DNA of 49,904 bases, taken from Myxococcales bacterium (GTDB lineage Bacteria > Myxococcota_A > Polyangia > Palsa-1104 > SHYY01). Location: positions 1 through 49,904 of the forward strand of contig SHYY01000018.1 of NCBI GenBank assembly GCA_009692555.1, in the 5' to 3' direction. The number at the start of each line of letters is the position of its first letter. Position 1 is the stretch's first letter. Of this stretch, positions 7,970 to 16,072 are shown piece after piece. The position numbers and the translations under genes were made by a program. A model generated the notes under the pieces. That model did no database searches, was not told where the DNA came from, and worked only from the letters and a program-made list of their open reading frames with translations.

Positions 7970-8674
7970 TCACCGCGGGGGCCACACCGGGAACTCGCGC
8001 ATCCGGCCGCGTGGGCCGCGCGTCGCCGCAAAAAGCAGCGCCTGGGCGATCGCCCCGGGATCGATCCACCGCGACGGGTCGGCGTCGGGCATCTCCTTGC
8101 GATTGCCCGGCGTGTCGACGGCGCCCATCGGGTAGACGATCGCCACCTGGATCGCGGTGCCGGCCAGCTCCTCGTCGAGCGAGCGGAGGAGCGTCGTCGC
8201 CGCACTCTTGGCCGCGCCGTAGAGGCTCATTCCGGGCGCGCTGCCGCTCCAGCCCGGACCGGCGGCGATCCCGGCGAGGAAGCCGTCGCCCCGCGCGAGC
8301 AGCCGCGGGAGCATCGCGCGGACCGCGTGGAACAGGGTGCGCACGTTGAGATCGAACATCCGATCGTACTGCGCGGGATCGACCTCGTGAAGGCGCCCCA
8401 TGGCGAAGCCACCGACGGTGTGGATCAGTCCGTCGACCCGCCCGAAGCGCTCCTCGGCGGCGCCCACCATCGTCTCCGCGCCGGCCGCCGTGGCGAGGTC
8501 GACCTGCACCATCAAGCCCCCGGTTTGCGCGGCGCGCTCGCGCACCCGCGCCGAATCGTGCGCTTCGGCGAGCACGAGGTGCGCCCCCGCCGCGGCGAAG
8601 GCGTCGATGATCGGCCCGGCGATCGCGCCGCCGCTCCCTGTGATGATGAAGACACGATCTTTGAGCTCGCTCAT
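7970..8674 (-). CDS. SDR family oxidoreductase
   Basis: A 234-aa short-chain dehydrogenase/reductase. The nucleotide-binding loop reads TGSGGAIAG and the active site has SLYGAAK (YxxxK) after a Ser-containing strand. HTVGG replaces the usual NNAG motif. The MSELKDR start is chosen because Rossmann strand beta-1 follows at once; longer in-frame starts are shadow of the permease gene. TATCCT lies 8 nt upstream. NAD(P)-dependent activity is expected; substrate unknown. Confidence 0.85.
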   Translation of the reverse strand: MSELKDRVFIITGSGGAIAGPIIDAFAAAGAHLVLAEAHDSARVRERAAQTGGLMVQVDLATAAGAETMVGAAEERFGRVDGLIHTVGGFAMGRLHEVDPAQYDRMFDLNVRTLFHAVRAMLPRLLARGDGFLAGIAAGPGWSGSAPGMSLYGAAKSAATTLLRSLDEELAGTAIQVAIVYPMGAVDTPGNRKEMPDADPSRWIDPGAIAQALLFAATRGPRGRMREFPVWPPR

Positions 8675-8682
8675 GGACGGGG

Positions 8683-8688
8683 AGGATA
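8683..8688 (-). promoter_or_regulatory. -10 element of SDR gene
   Basis: TATCCT on the minus strand, 8 nt before the ATG at 8674 and without a Shine-Dalgarno sequence between. Confidence 0.4.
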
Positions 8689-8705
8689 CGACAACCTGGC
8701 GGGCG

Positions 8706-9947
8706 TCACCGCACCGAGGCGGGGAGCATCTTCCGGCGGCGCAGGTGCAGGAGCAGCGCCAGGGCCGGGAGGGCGACAGCGACGGTGAGGAGGAAGAAGA
8801 GCGGCCAGCCCACCGCGCGTGCCACGAAGCCCGAGGGGGCGCCGAGGAGCCTCCCCAGGGCACCGGAGGCGCTGGTGAGGAGCGCGAACTGGGTGGCCGA
8901 GAAGCGGGGATTGCACAGCGCCATCAGCAGCGCGACCGCGGCGGCGATGCTGAGGCCGGTGGCGAAGTTGTCGACCGCGACGACGAGCAGCAGCAGGAGG
9001 TGGCTCTTTCCCGTCGCTGCGAGGGCCGCGTAGCCGATGTTGCTGAGCGCCTGCAGGGAGCCGAAGAGCAGCAGCGACCGCAGCAGGCCGAGCCGCGTCG
9101 CGAGCGCCCCACCGCCGAGCGCGCCGACGATGGTGGCCGCGAGGCCGAGCCCCTGGTTGACCGCGCCGATCTCGCCGGCGCGAAAGCCGAGGTCGAGGAG
9201 GAAGGGCGTGACCATCGTCGCGGCGACGAGATCTCCGACGCGGTAGAGGGTGAGGAACAGGAGGATCCGCAGCGCGCCCGGGCGGCGAAAGTAGTCGGCC
9301 AGCGGGGCCACCACCGCCTCCTGGAGGCTACGCGGCGCGGCCGAGTCCGTGGCGGAATCCGAGGCAGCCGCGGGCTCGGGAGCCGCGAGCGTCGCCACCA
9401 CCCCGATCGCCATCAGCGACGCCATGAGGAGGTAGATCGTGCGCCAGGGCAGGTACTCCGAGAGCACCAGGGTGAGCGCGCCGGCGATCAGCATCGCGGC
9501 GCGGTAGCCGAAGACGTAGACCGCGCTCCCGGCGGCGCGCTCGCCCTCGCGGAGCACGTCGGTCTGGTAGGCGTCGGCGACGATGTCCTGGGTCGCCGAG
9601 AAGAGCGCGACCACCAGCGCGCAGGCAGCGATCGCTAGCGGGGCCGCGCGCGGATCGGGCGCCGCGAGGCCGGCGAGGGCGCACAGCAGCGCCCCCTGCG
9701 TCGCGAGCAGCCAGCCGCGCCGTCGCCCCAGCCAGGGCAGCCGGTAGCGGTCGACCAGCGGCGCCCACAGGACCTTCAGCGAGTAGGGCAGCGTCACGAG
9801 CGAGAACAGGCCGATCGTACCGAGGTCCACCTCCGCGCTCGCCATCCACGCGCCGAGCGTCGCACCGGTGAGGAGGTAGGGCAGCCCCGACGAGAAGCCG
9901 AGGGCAAACAGGAGCACGACGCGCTTTTGCCGGAAGACGGCGATCAC
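8706..9947 (-). CDS. ampG: AmpG-type muropeptide permease (MFS)
   Basis: A 413-aa major-facilitator protein with about 12 hydrophobic helices. FSSGLPYLLTGATLGAWM at the N-terminus, SLKVLWAPLVDRY and FSATQDIVADAYQTD are hallmarks of AmpG, the inner-membrane importer of anhydromuropeptides in cell-wall recycling. The start is a GTG at 9947, supported by a TGTAGACT -10 ending 6 nt upstream, which puts the transcript start at or next to the GTG. It is divergent from the glycosyltransferase gene, sharing a 90-bp promoter region. Substrate is inferred from family. Confidence 0.85.
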   Translation of the reverse strand: MIAVFRQKRVVLLFALGFSSGLPYLLTGATLGAWMASAEVDLGTIGLFSLVTLPYSLKVLWAPLVDRYRLPWLGRRRGWLLATQGALLCALAGLAAPDPRAAPLAIAACALVVALFSATQDIVADAYQTDVLREGERAAGSAVYVFGYRAAMLIAGALTLVLSEYLPWRTIYLLMASLMAIGVVATLAAPEPAAASDSATDSAAPRSLQEAVVAPLADYFRRPGALRILLFLTLYRVGDLVAATMVTPFLLDLGFRAGEIGAVNQGLGLAATIVGALGGGALATRLGLLRSLLLFGSLQALSNIGYAALAATGKSHLLLLLVVAVDNFATGLSIAAAVALLMALCNPRFSATQFALLTSASGALGRLLGAPSGFVARAVGWPLFFLLTVAVALPALALLLHLRRRKMLPASVR

Positions 9948-9953
9948 CCGGGA

Positions 9954-9959
9954 AGTCTA
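9954..9959 (-). promoter_or_regulatory. -10 element of ampG
   Basis: TAGACT within TGTAGACT, 6 nt before the GTG start. Its mirror image (10013-10018) serves the divergent gene. Confidence 0.55.
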
Positions 9960-9982
9960 CAGTCGACAATCCACAGTCGACA
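9959..9982. repeat. Tandem ACAGTCGACA repeats between divergent genes
   Basis: ACAGTCGACA occurs at 9959-9968 and 9973-9982, 14 bp apart, between the two divergent -10 elements. The layout suits a binding site for a regulator of both genes. No regulator gene is adjacent, so function is inference. Confidence 0.4.
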
Positions 9983-10012
9983 GTCTCGACTCCGGCCCCG
10001 CACGGTCGGCTG

Positions 10013-10018
10013 TAGACT
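10013..10018 (+). promoter_or_regulatory. -10 element of glycosyltransferase gene
   Basis: TAGACT within CTGTAGACT, 19 nt before the ATG at 10038. Confidence 0.5.
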
Positions 10019-10037
10019 GGCGGGTGCCGACCTCCCC

Positions 10038-11162
10038 ATGAGCATCGTCGCCTACATCTCGGGACACGGCTATGGCCACTTCACCCGCTCGGCGCCGGTG
10101 CTGGAGGCGCTCGCGAGAGAGACGCCGGTGCACCTCCGCACCTCCGATCGGGCGCTCGCGCTCGCCCGCCGCGCGCGCTTTCCGGCGACGGTGAGCGAGG
10201 TGGATGTCGGGCCGGGCGTGACCCAGCGCGGACCGCTCTTGGTGGACCTCGGAGCGACCCGGGCAGCGCTGGCGCGGCACCTCGAAAGCTTCCCCTCCCT
10301 GCTGGCGGAGGAGGCCGCCTTCCTGCGCAGCGTCGGGGCGCGGCTGGTCTTCGCCGATGTGCCGCCGCTCGCCTTCGCCGCGGCGGCGGAGGCCAGGATC
10401 CCGTCGGTGGGGCTCGGCAACTTCTCATGGAGCTGGATCTACGAGGGCTACGCGGCGCACGACCCGTGGTTCGCCAGCGCGGCGGCGCGGCTGGCCGAGG
10501 CCGAGTCGCGCGCGACCTGCTTCCTCGAGCTGGCGATGGGCGGTGGGCTCGATCCCTTTCCGCACCGCCACCCGATCGCGCCCGTGGTGCGCCGCCCGAC
10601 GCAGAGCCGCGACGCCGCGCGCGCGCGCCTCCCCTTCGCCGACGGCGCACACGACGACCTGCGCCCGATCGTTCTGCTCTCGTTCGGCGGCTTCGGTGCC
10701 GAGCTGGACCTTGCCAGGGTGGGTGCGCGCTGCCGCGATCTCCGCCTGCTGGTGGTCTCGTCCCCCCTCGGTGAACCGCGCGAGAACGTCCGCGCGATCG
10801 AACCCAGCGACGAGCTCCAGCACCAGGATCTGGTGGCCGCCGTGGACTGCGTGATCGGCAAGCCGGGCTACGGCACCGTCGCCGAGTGCCTGGGTGCGCG
10901 TCATGCCGGGGCCGGCCCGACGCCGCTTTGCCACGTCCCCCGCGGCGAGTTCCGCGAGTACCCCGCGCTCGTCGCTGCGATCGAGCGCTGGCTCCCCTCG
11001 GCTCCGCTCACCGCCCGGGACTTCGCGAACGGGAACTTCTCGCCGGCGGTCGCCCGCGCCCTCGCATCACGAGCACCTGAGGCCGCTCCGATCGGCGACG
11101 GAGTGGCCGAGGCGGCCCAGGCGATCCGGGCGCTGCTCGCCGCCCGACCGTCGCTGGTGTAG
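10038..11162 (+). CDS. GT-B fold glycosyltransferase-like protein
   Basis: A 374-aa protein. It opens with IVAYISGHGYGHFTRS, the glycine/histidine-rich loop of GT-B glycosyltransferases, also seen in the N-terminal part of L-arabinokinase-like proteins. The C-terminal domain has CVIGKPGYGTVAECLGAR and REYPALVAA, the usual nucleotide-sugar-binding region. There are a few extra residues (HAGAG) inside that region compared with what I would expect. Donor and acceptor are unknown. The divergent neighbour is ampG, so a link to envelope sugars is possible but not shown. Confidence 0.7.
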   Translation: MSIVAYISGHGYGHFTRSAPVLEALARETPVHLRTSDRALALARRARFPATVSEVDVGPGVTQRGPLLVDLGATRAALARHLESFPSLLAEEAAFLRSVGARLVFADVPPLAFAAAAEARIPSVGLGNFSWSWIYEGYAAHDPWFASAAARLAEAESRATCFLELAMGGGLDPFPHRHPIAPVVRRPTQSRDAARARLPFADGAHDDLRPIVLLSFGGFGAELDLARVGARCRDLRLLVVSSPLGEPRENVRAIEPSDELQHQDLVAAVDCVIGKPGYGTVAECLGARHAGAGPTPLCHVPRGEFREYPALVAAIERWLPSAPLTARDFANGNFSPAVARALASRAPEAAPIGDGVAEAAQAIRALLAARPSLV

Positions 11163-11169
11163 CCTCCGT

Positions 11170-11205
11170 CCTCGAAGACCCAGGGGACGCTGTGGAGTCC
11201 CCGCA
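11170..11205. repeat. Half copy of the 42-bp repeat
   Basis: CGAAGACCCAGGGGACGCTG matches the left half of the 42-bp repeat; the palindromic half is replaced by GTCCCCGCAGGCTC. It fills the 52-bp gap between two convergent genes. Confidence 0.55.
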
Positions 11206-11214
11206 GGCTCAGAA

Positions 11215-11838
11215 TCAGAAGCACTTCGCCATGGTGAAGGTCTTGGCGAGGTCGCTGATGCAGCCGAGCAGGCCCGGGCTGAGCTCGCAGCAGTTCTTGT
11301 TGCCGGGGTCGGCGGCGCAGTCGGCGCCGGCGTGGCAGACCTTGAAGACCTCGGTGGTCGGACAGCCGGCGAGCATCGTCGGGCAGTCGGCCGCGCACAC
11401 CGCCTTCGCGCTGTCGAGGGTGCAATTGAGACCCATGCCGCCGAGCTTCACCGTCGCGCAGCAGTACTTCGCGTTGCCGCCGCAGTCCTCCGGGCCCTCG
11501 CAGGCGAACGAGGCGCTGCTCCCCGGGCAGGCGTTGGGCGCGACGCAGGCGGAGGTCATCTGCTTGGTGTCGACGCAGCAGACCTGCCCCTTCGCGCAGG
11601 TGATGTTGTTGCACTGCACACCGGGCAGCTTGGTGTCGAGGGGACCGCCTCCGGCGTCTTCACCGACGGGAGTTGCGAGATCGGGGGCGCTCGCGAGATC
11701 GGCCGGGGCCATGAAGAGGTCGGGGGTGCTCGCGAGATCGCGGGCGCTGGCGAAGTCGGAGGACGCGGCGGGATAGGAGGTGCCTCCGCCCCCGCAGCCG
11801 AAGGAGGCGACGAGGCCGAGCAGCAGCAGCGAACGCAT
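11215..11838 (-). CDS. Cys-rich secreted lipoprotein
   Basis: A 207-aa lipoprotein with signal MRSLLLLGLVASFGC and a CGGGG mature N-terminus. A low-complexity linker with repeated DLAS/PDL motifs follows (about residues 25-60), then a domain with more than a dozen cysteines (CNNITCAKGQVCC, DCGGNAKYCC, NKNCCE) that should be disulphide-bonded outside the cytoplasm. No enzymatic motif is recognised. The start is chosen by the signal peptide; an upstream in-frame ATG at 11910 is less likely. Its leader contains a short CGTCC-TTCG-GGACG tetraloop hairpin. It lies 84 bp downstream of the FHA/sigma-54 activator gene on the same strand. Confidence 0.7.
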   Translation of the reverse strand: MRSLLLLGLVASFGCGGGGTSYPAASSDFASARDLASTPDLFMAPADLASAPDLATPVGEDAGGGPLDTKLPGVQCNNITCAKGQVCCVDTKQMTSACVAPNACPGSSASFACEGPEDCGGNAKYCCATVKLGGMGLNCTLDSAKAVCAADCPTMLAGCPTTEVFKVCHAGADCAADPGNKNCCELSPGLLGCISDLAKTFTMAKCF

Positions 11839-11922
11839 GGGAGGTGCCTTTCTCGTCCCGAAGGACGCACAGGCGAGGAGGTCGTCACGGCAGGACGGGC
11901 TGGTGTCCATCGGGCCCCCGTG

Positions 11923-13323
11923 TCAGTCGGCGTCGCGCGCGCTGATGGCGTGCCGCTTGAGGAGCTCGCGGAGGTGGTAGCGCGTCAGGCCTGCGCTCTG
12001 CGCCGAGCGGGTGATGTTGCCCTCGTTGCGCGTCAACAGCTCCCGGAGGTAGGCCACCTCGAAGGCGTCGACGATGCGCTGCTTGGCCTCCTTGAAGTCG
12101 AGGCCGGGCGTCAGCGTCGGGGCTGCGCCCGTCGGCGCGGTTGCCCTCGCCGGGGCGGGCGGCTCGCGGTCGCGGCCGAAGGAGAGGTCGCGCTTCTCGA
12201 GGTTTTGCGACTCGCCCATCGCTGCGGCGCGCTCGACCACGTTGCGGAGCTCGCGGACGTTGCCCGGCCAGGGGTGCCCCGAAAGCGCCTGCATCGCCTC
12301 CGGCGAGACCGAGAGCGACTTGCCGATCTTGGCGCCGATCTCGCGCAGGAAGGTCTGCACCAGCGACGGGATGTCTCCCTCGCGTTCGCGGAGCGGCGGC
12401 AGCTCGACGTAGATCACCGAGAGGCGGAAGTAGAGGTCCTCGCGGAACGTGCCGGCGTTGACCATCTGGCGGAGATCGCGGTTGGTCGCGGCGAGCACGC
12501 GCGCGTCGAACTTGATCGTCTTGTCGCCGCCGACGCGCTTCAACTCGCGCTGCTCGAGGACGCGCAGGAGCTTGGGCTGGAGCGTGAGGTCGAGCTCGCC
12601 GATCTCGTCGAGGAAGATCGTGCCGCCCTGGGCCTGCTCGAACAGGCCGCGGTGCTGCCCGATCGCTCCGGTGAAGGAGCCCTTCTCATGGCCGAACAGC
12701 GTCGACTCGATCAGGTCGCGCGGGATGGCGCTGCAGTCGATCACCACGAACGGCTTGGCGCGGCGCGACGATCCGTTGTGGATCCCGCGGGCGATCATCT
12801 CCTTGCCGGTGCCGGTCTCGCCGGTGATCAGCACGGTGAGGTCCGAGGGGGCCACCTTCTCGAGGATGGCGAACACCTCGCGCATCTTCACGCTGCCGCC
12901 GATCGCGCGGTCGAAGCGGTCGCGCTCGGAGAGGGCGATTTCGACGATCTCCGAGGTGGGCGAGAAGCGGAGGTCAGTGTGGCCGACGCGGAACACCGAG
13001 CCCGGTTTGAGGAAGACCTCCTTCACCCGCAGGTCGCCGATGAAGGTGCCGTTGGTGGAGTCGAGGTCGCGCAGCCGGAAGCCGTCGTCGCGGGAGATCA
13101 CCTCGAAGTGGGTGCTCGAGACCGCCTTGTCGCTGAGGACGAGGTCGTTGATGATGCTGCGCCCGCCGGAGACGCGTGGCTTGGTGATCTCGAGCTCGCG
13201 GCCCGCGTCGCCGCCCGAGGTGATCACGATCTTCGACTTGCGGAGGTGGCGAACGGTGGCCCGCCCACCCGCGAACACCGTCGTCAGGGCTGGAGCGTCG
13301 GAGGGGAGCAGCGACTGGGACAC
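11923..13323 (-). CDS. FHA-domain sigma-54-dependent activator (Fis family)
   Basis: A 466-aa enhancer-binding protein. The N-terminal FHA domain (LSDKAVSSTHFEV, LDSTNGTFI) should bind phosphothreonine, replacing the usual receiver domain. The AAA+ domain has Walker A GETGTGKE, sigma-54-contact loop GSFTGA (the common form is GAFTGA) and Walker B GGTIFLDEIGEL; the C-terminus is a Fis-type helix-turn-helix (EGNITRSAQSAGLTRYHL). The GTG start at 13323 is preferred because a TACGAT -10 ends 6 nt upstream; an in-frame ATG at 13359 is the alternative. The rhomboid-like gene ends just upstream. Its signal is probably phosphorylation by an unlinked Ser/Thr kinase (inference). Confidence 0.88.
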   Translation of the reverse strand: MSQSLLPSDAPALTTVFAGGRATVRHLRKSKIVITSGGDAGRELEITKPRVSGGRSIINDLVLSDKAVSSTHFEVISRDDGFRLRDLDSTNGTFIGDLRVKEVFLKPGSVFRVGHTDLRFSPTSEIVEIALSERDRFDRAIGGSVKMREVFAILEKVAPSDLTVLITGETGTGKEMIARGIHNGSSRRAKPFVVIDCSAIPRDLIESTLFGHEKGSFTGAIGQHRGLFEQAQGGTIFLDEIGELDLTLQPKLLRVLEQRELKRVGGDKTIKFDARVLAATNRDLRQMVNAGTFREDLYFRLSVIYVELPPLREREGDIPSLVQTFLREIGAKIGKSLSVSPEAMQALSGHPWPGNVRELRNVVERAAAMGESQNLEKRDLSFGRDREPPAPARATAPTGAAPTLTPGLDFKEAKQRIVDAFEVAYLRELLTRNEGNITRSAQSAGLTRYHLRELLKRHAISARDAD

Positions 13324-13329
13324 CGCGCC

Positions 13330-13335
13330 ATCGTA
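13330..13335 (-). promoter_or_regulatory. -10 element deciding the GTG start of the activator
   Basis: TACGAT on the minus strand, 6 nt before the GTG at 13323. Hexamer and spacing are identical to the MntA-like and phosphatase-like genes. It lies downstream of the competing ATG at 13359. Confidence 0.5.
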
Positions 13336-13375
13336 GTGGCGAGGGGCGCGCATCGTCAACGAGAGTTCGGGTATC

Positions 13376-14119
13376 TCAGTTCACGAAGCGCTTCGGATCG
13401 CGGCCGCCCTGGATCACCTTGTAGCGGCGTCGCAGGCGCCACAGACGGAAGCGGTCCCAGGCGAGCAGGATGCGCTCGGTGGCACCGGTGGCGAGGGCGT
13501 AGCCGGCAGCCGCGCCCGCAAGCCATCCGGCGAGCCCGATCCACTGCTGGTTCAGGAGATCGATCAGCACCGGCAGCCCGAGGAAGAGGAGCGCTGCGGT
13601 GCGCCCGCGCATCTGCACCATCCCGAAGAGATGGACCGGCACGGCGCCGAGGTAGACGCCGAAGCCGGCGATCATTCCGGCGACGCCCGGCGAGCAGCCG
13701 CCGAAGATCGCCTCGGGGGAGAGCAGACGGCCGACCGCGGCGATCGCGGCGGCGCCCGCGATCTGGGCGACGACGAAGGTGGTCAGCATCCGCGACTTCG
13801 AGGTCAGCTGCTCGAGGGCGGTGGCGCAGAACCAGATCCCCATCAGCGAGCCGGCCAGGGCGAGCGGGTTCAGGTGAATCAGGCCGCTGGTGACCAGCTG
13901 CCACGGCTCCGGGCCGAGGGCGCGTCGCGGAACGAGCGCGAGATGCGACGTCACCCATTCGCGCAGCCCGGGGGTCAGGAACACGACGACGAGGAACGCG
14001 GCAGTCTCGAGGATCAGGAGGAGCGTGGCGCCGGAGGTCGGGCGGGCGCCCAGCCAAGTGGGGCCCGCAGCGCGAAACGAACCGGGGGGCGAACTACGCC
14101 CGCGGGGAGGTGGAGCCAT
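13376..14119 (-). CDS. Rhomboid-like membrane protein, probably non-proteolytic
   Basis: A 247-aa protein with about six hydrophobic helices. WQLVTSGLIHLNPLAL resembles the rhomboid loop-1/helix-2 region (WQLVTxxFxH), and FGGCSPGVAGMIAGFG sits where the GxSG catalytic serine belongs. The partner histidine is missing: the matching helix reads IGLAGWLAGAAAGYAL. It may be an inactive rhomboid like iRhoms or derlins, or a divergent member. The basic C-terminus (RLRRRYKVIQGGRDPKRF) is cytoplasmic by the positive-inside rule. A TACCCT -10 lies 7 nt before the ATG. It is upstream of the FHA/sigma-54 activator on the same strand. Confidence 0.6.
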   Translation of the reverse strand: MAPPPRGRSSPPGSFRAAGPTWLGARPTSGATLLLILETAAFLVVVFLTPGLREWVTSHLALVPRRALGPEPWQLVTSGLIHLNPLALAGSLMGIWFCATALEQLTSKSRMLTTFVVAQIAGAAAIAAVGRLLSPEAIFGGCSPGVAGMIAGFGVYLGAVPVHLFGMVQMRGRTAALLFLGLPVLIDLLNQQWIGLAGWLAGAAAGYALATGATERILLAWDRFRLWRLRRRYKVIQGGRDPKRFVN

Positions 14120-14126
14120 GCCACGA

Positions 14127-14132
14127 AGGGTA
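14127..14132 (-). promoter_or_regulatory. -10 element of rhomboid-like gene
   Basis: TACCCT on the minus strand, 7 nt before the ATG at 14119. Confidence 0.4.
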
Positions 14133-14180
14133 ACGACGCCGGGGCGAGGGGACAAGGCCGGCGACGATTTCAGTGAGGCT

Positions 14181-14230
14181 CAGCGCGGCCCACAGGCCGC
14201 AACCAAAAGCGCAGCCCGTGGGCCGCGCTG
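14181..14230. terminator. 13-bp inverted repeat between genes
   Basis: CAGCGCGGCCCAC (14181-14193) and GTGGGCCGCGCTG (14218-14230) are perfect inverted complements around a 24-nt loop. It lies between the 3' end of one minus-strand lipoprotein gene and the start of the rhomboid-like gene. No T-tract follows, so a factor-independent terminator is not certain. Confidence 0.4.
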
Positions 14231-14233
14231 AAC

Positions 14234-14290
14234 GATCCCACGGGGCGGGCCGCCCCGCCCCGCCGGCAGAGCCGTCGGGGTCCCCCCCCT
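14234..14290. repeat. Second intergenic repeat family, copy a
   Basis: The core 14234-14261 (GATCCCACGGGGCG, then GGCCGCCCCGCCCC) matches 31873-31900 with one difference. A looser CCGGC/GTCGGGG and poly-C section follows. It takes up much of the 254-bp gap between genes; nothing else is recognised there apart from the inverted repeat. Confidence 0.6.
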
Positions 14291-14373
14291 GCCCACGGCG
14301 CGACTACGCGCGGACGCGGCCTCTGGCCGCTCGAAAATCTTCGCGCGCCGCGACGATTCTCGGAAGTAGTAGA

Positions 14374-14910
14374 TCAGGGCGCCAGATCGCCCTCGCCACC
14401 ATCGAGACAGGAGATCGCGACCTGGCCGCCACCGTCGGGGCAGATCGGCGTGCGGGTGCAGGGCGGGATCTGGATCCCGATCACGCTCAGGTTGGTGATC
14501 TCGCCGTGGAGGACCGTGCGGGTCACCGGAGGTGGGGCGTCACCGACGGGAGTCTTGCCGCAGGCGCGGGCCTCGATCGAGAAGCGGTAGGTGCCCTGCG
14601 GGAGCTCGAACCTCGTGGTGCCCTCGAGCAGGGGGCACGCGAATTCGTACCCGAGCGGGAAGCTGTCGCTGCCGCTCGCGACCTCGACGGCGTGCAGCGC
14701 CACGATGTCGACGTCGGCCTTCGTGCCGGCGGCGCGATCCTCGACGCGGCAGCCGGAGGACGCGAGCCCGGTGGCGGCGTCGAAGAGCTTCCAGCGGACC
14801 AGCGCCGCGCCGCACTTCCCGCCGGCCGAGGCGGGACAGCCCCCGGGCGCGCAGCCGGCGAAGGCAGCGAAGGCGACCAGGGCAGCGAGAGTGACAAGGG
14901 CGATCCGCAC
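14374..14910 (-). CDS. Secreted lipoprotein, unknown function
   Basis: A 178-aa protein with signal VRIALVTLAALVAFAAFAGC (lipobox FAGC). The mature part is Cys-containing and strand-rich (TRFELPQGTYRFSIEARACG), suggesting a small beta-sandwich. No family is recognised. The start is a GTG 7 nt after a TAGAGT -10 element. It is upstream of the rhomboid-like gene on the same strand but separated by a repeat-filled gap. Confidence 0.65.
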   Translation of the reverse strand: MRIALVTLAALVAFAAFAGCAPGGCPASAGGKCGAALVRWKLFDAATGLASSGCRVEDRAAGTKADVDIVALHAVEVASGSDSFPLGYEFACPLLEGTTRFELPQGTYRFSIEARACGKTPVGDAPPPVTRTVLHGEITNLSVIGIQIPPCTRTPICPDGGGQVAISCLDGGEGDLAP

Positions 14911-14917
14911 CCGAGGG

Positions 14918-14923
14918 ACTCTA
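14918..14923 (-). promoter_or_regulatory. -10 element of lipoprotein gene (GTG start)
   Basis: TAGAGT in TGCTAGAGT, 7 nt before the GTG at 14910. Confidence 0.5.
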
Positions 14924-14943
14924 GCAGCCTTGGGTGCGCCGGG

Positions 14944-16023
14944 TCAGCACCCAGGCTTGTTGGTGCACTCCCCGGTGCGCGGCGTCGCGGCGCCCTTCCC
15001 GATCTCGCACCACGACGGGTACACCGAGGGCAGCCCGCTCTTCGGGTAGGGCGAATCGCCGCCCAGCCAGAACGGGTGGTCGAGGAAGAACTGCCACAGC
15101 GAGGCATAGCGCGAGAGGCCGGGCGGGGCGTCGATCGGCGGCTCCGAGTGACCACAATTGTGGACGCACTCGACGAAGAAGTGCCCTCCGGCGAGGAGCT
15201 GGACCTCGAGATCCTTCGACGCCGCCTCGAAGTTCACCACCCCCACGCAGCTATCGGTCGGCCCGCCCCACAGCACCACCATCGGGATCTTTCGCGCCGG
15301 TTTGCCCCACGGCTTGGCGAATCCACCGGTGCCGCCGGAGAGCGAGATCGCCGACGAGAGGCGGTCCGCGCGCGCCGATGCGAGCTGGTCGGTGAAGAGC
15401 GCCCCCGCGCTGACGCCGGCCGAGGCGACGCAGTTCTCTTCGATCGTGAACTGCGCGGCCACGCAGGCGAGCAGGTCGTCGAAGAACCGGAACTCCTCCT
15501 CCATCCGTGCGTCCGAGTCCACCACCGAGAAGGGCCACTTGAAGAGGTCGCCCTTCGAGGACGGGAGCACGGCGAGGAAGCGCTGGCCGTCGACCGCGCC
15601 CTGGATCTCGCCCTTCTTGTAGAACGAGTCCGCGCTCCCGCCCAGCCAGTGCCAGAGGAAGAGCACGGGCAGCTTCTCCGACGGGTCCAGGCCCTTGGGC
15701 ACCGCGAGCAGGAACTTCCGCATCGCGTTCGAGGAGACGATCGTGTTCTCGCCTGCCCCCAGCTTCGGGCAGGTGCCGGCGTATTTCGGTGGCGGCGGCG
15801 CGAGCGTCGCGCCCGGGGGCGGCGCCTTGCGGCAGAGGTTCGGCGCGGTCAACGGTCGCGCGAGGTCGCGCAGTGCGAGGTCGGGCGCGCCCAGATCGGG
15901 CGCGGCGGCCGTGAGGTCCGTAGCGACGGGGAGGTCGGCCCCACCGGTGTCGAGACCGTCGGCGCTGCAGCCGCAGGCGAGCAGCAGGGCGGAAGGAAGA
16001 AGAGCGAAGCGGCACCGCGTCAT
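14944..16023 (-). CDS. Secreted alpha/beta-hydrolase esterase lipoprotein (depolymerase-like)
   Basis: A 359-aa lipoprotein (lipobox ACGC) with a Cys-free 'PDLAxPDLA' linker at about residues 28-62, then an alpha/beta-hydrolase domain. VLFLWHWLGGSADSF contains the oxyanion region, CVASAGVSAGALFT the GxSxG nucleophile elbow, and CVHNCGH the likely catalytic histidine region. This is the arrangement of polyhydroxybutyrate-depolymerase or feruloyl-esterase-like secreted esterases. Paired cysteines in the C-terminus (WCEIG, GECTNKPGC) suggest disulphides. A TACCTT element lies 9 nt upstream of the ATG. Substrate unknown. Confidence 0.75.
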   Translation of the reverse strand: MTRCRFALLPSALLLACGCSADGLDTGGADLPVATDLTAAAPDLGAPDLALRDLARPLTAPNLCRKAPPPGATLAPPPPKYAGTCPKLGAGENTIVSSNAMRKFLLAVPKGLDPSEKLPVLFLWHWLGGSADSFYKKGEIQGAVDGQRFLAVLPSSKGDLFKWPFSVVDSDARMEEEFRFFDDLLACVAAQFTIEENCVASAGVSAGALFTDQLASARADRLSSAISLSGGTGGFAKPWGKPARKIPMVVLWGGPTDSCVGVVNFEAASKDLEVQLLAGGHFFVECVHNCGHSEPPIDAPPGLSRYASLWQFFLDHPFWLGGDSPYPKSGLPSVYPSWCEIGKGAATPRTGECTNKPGC

Positions 16024-16072
16024 CCCGGGCCGAAGGTATCACAAGCCGGCAGGTCGGCGATCGGGCCCGTCG

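Noticed and set aside
9959..9982. LexA/SOS box between ampG and the glycosyltransferase
   Set aside because: Repeats are direct, not the inverted CTGT-ACAG spacing of a LexA site, and the genes are not SOS genes.
10894..13893. 999-codon plus-strand frame
   Set aside because: Spans the antisense of three minus-strand genes with clear families; pure GC-frame artefact.
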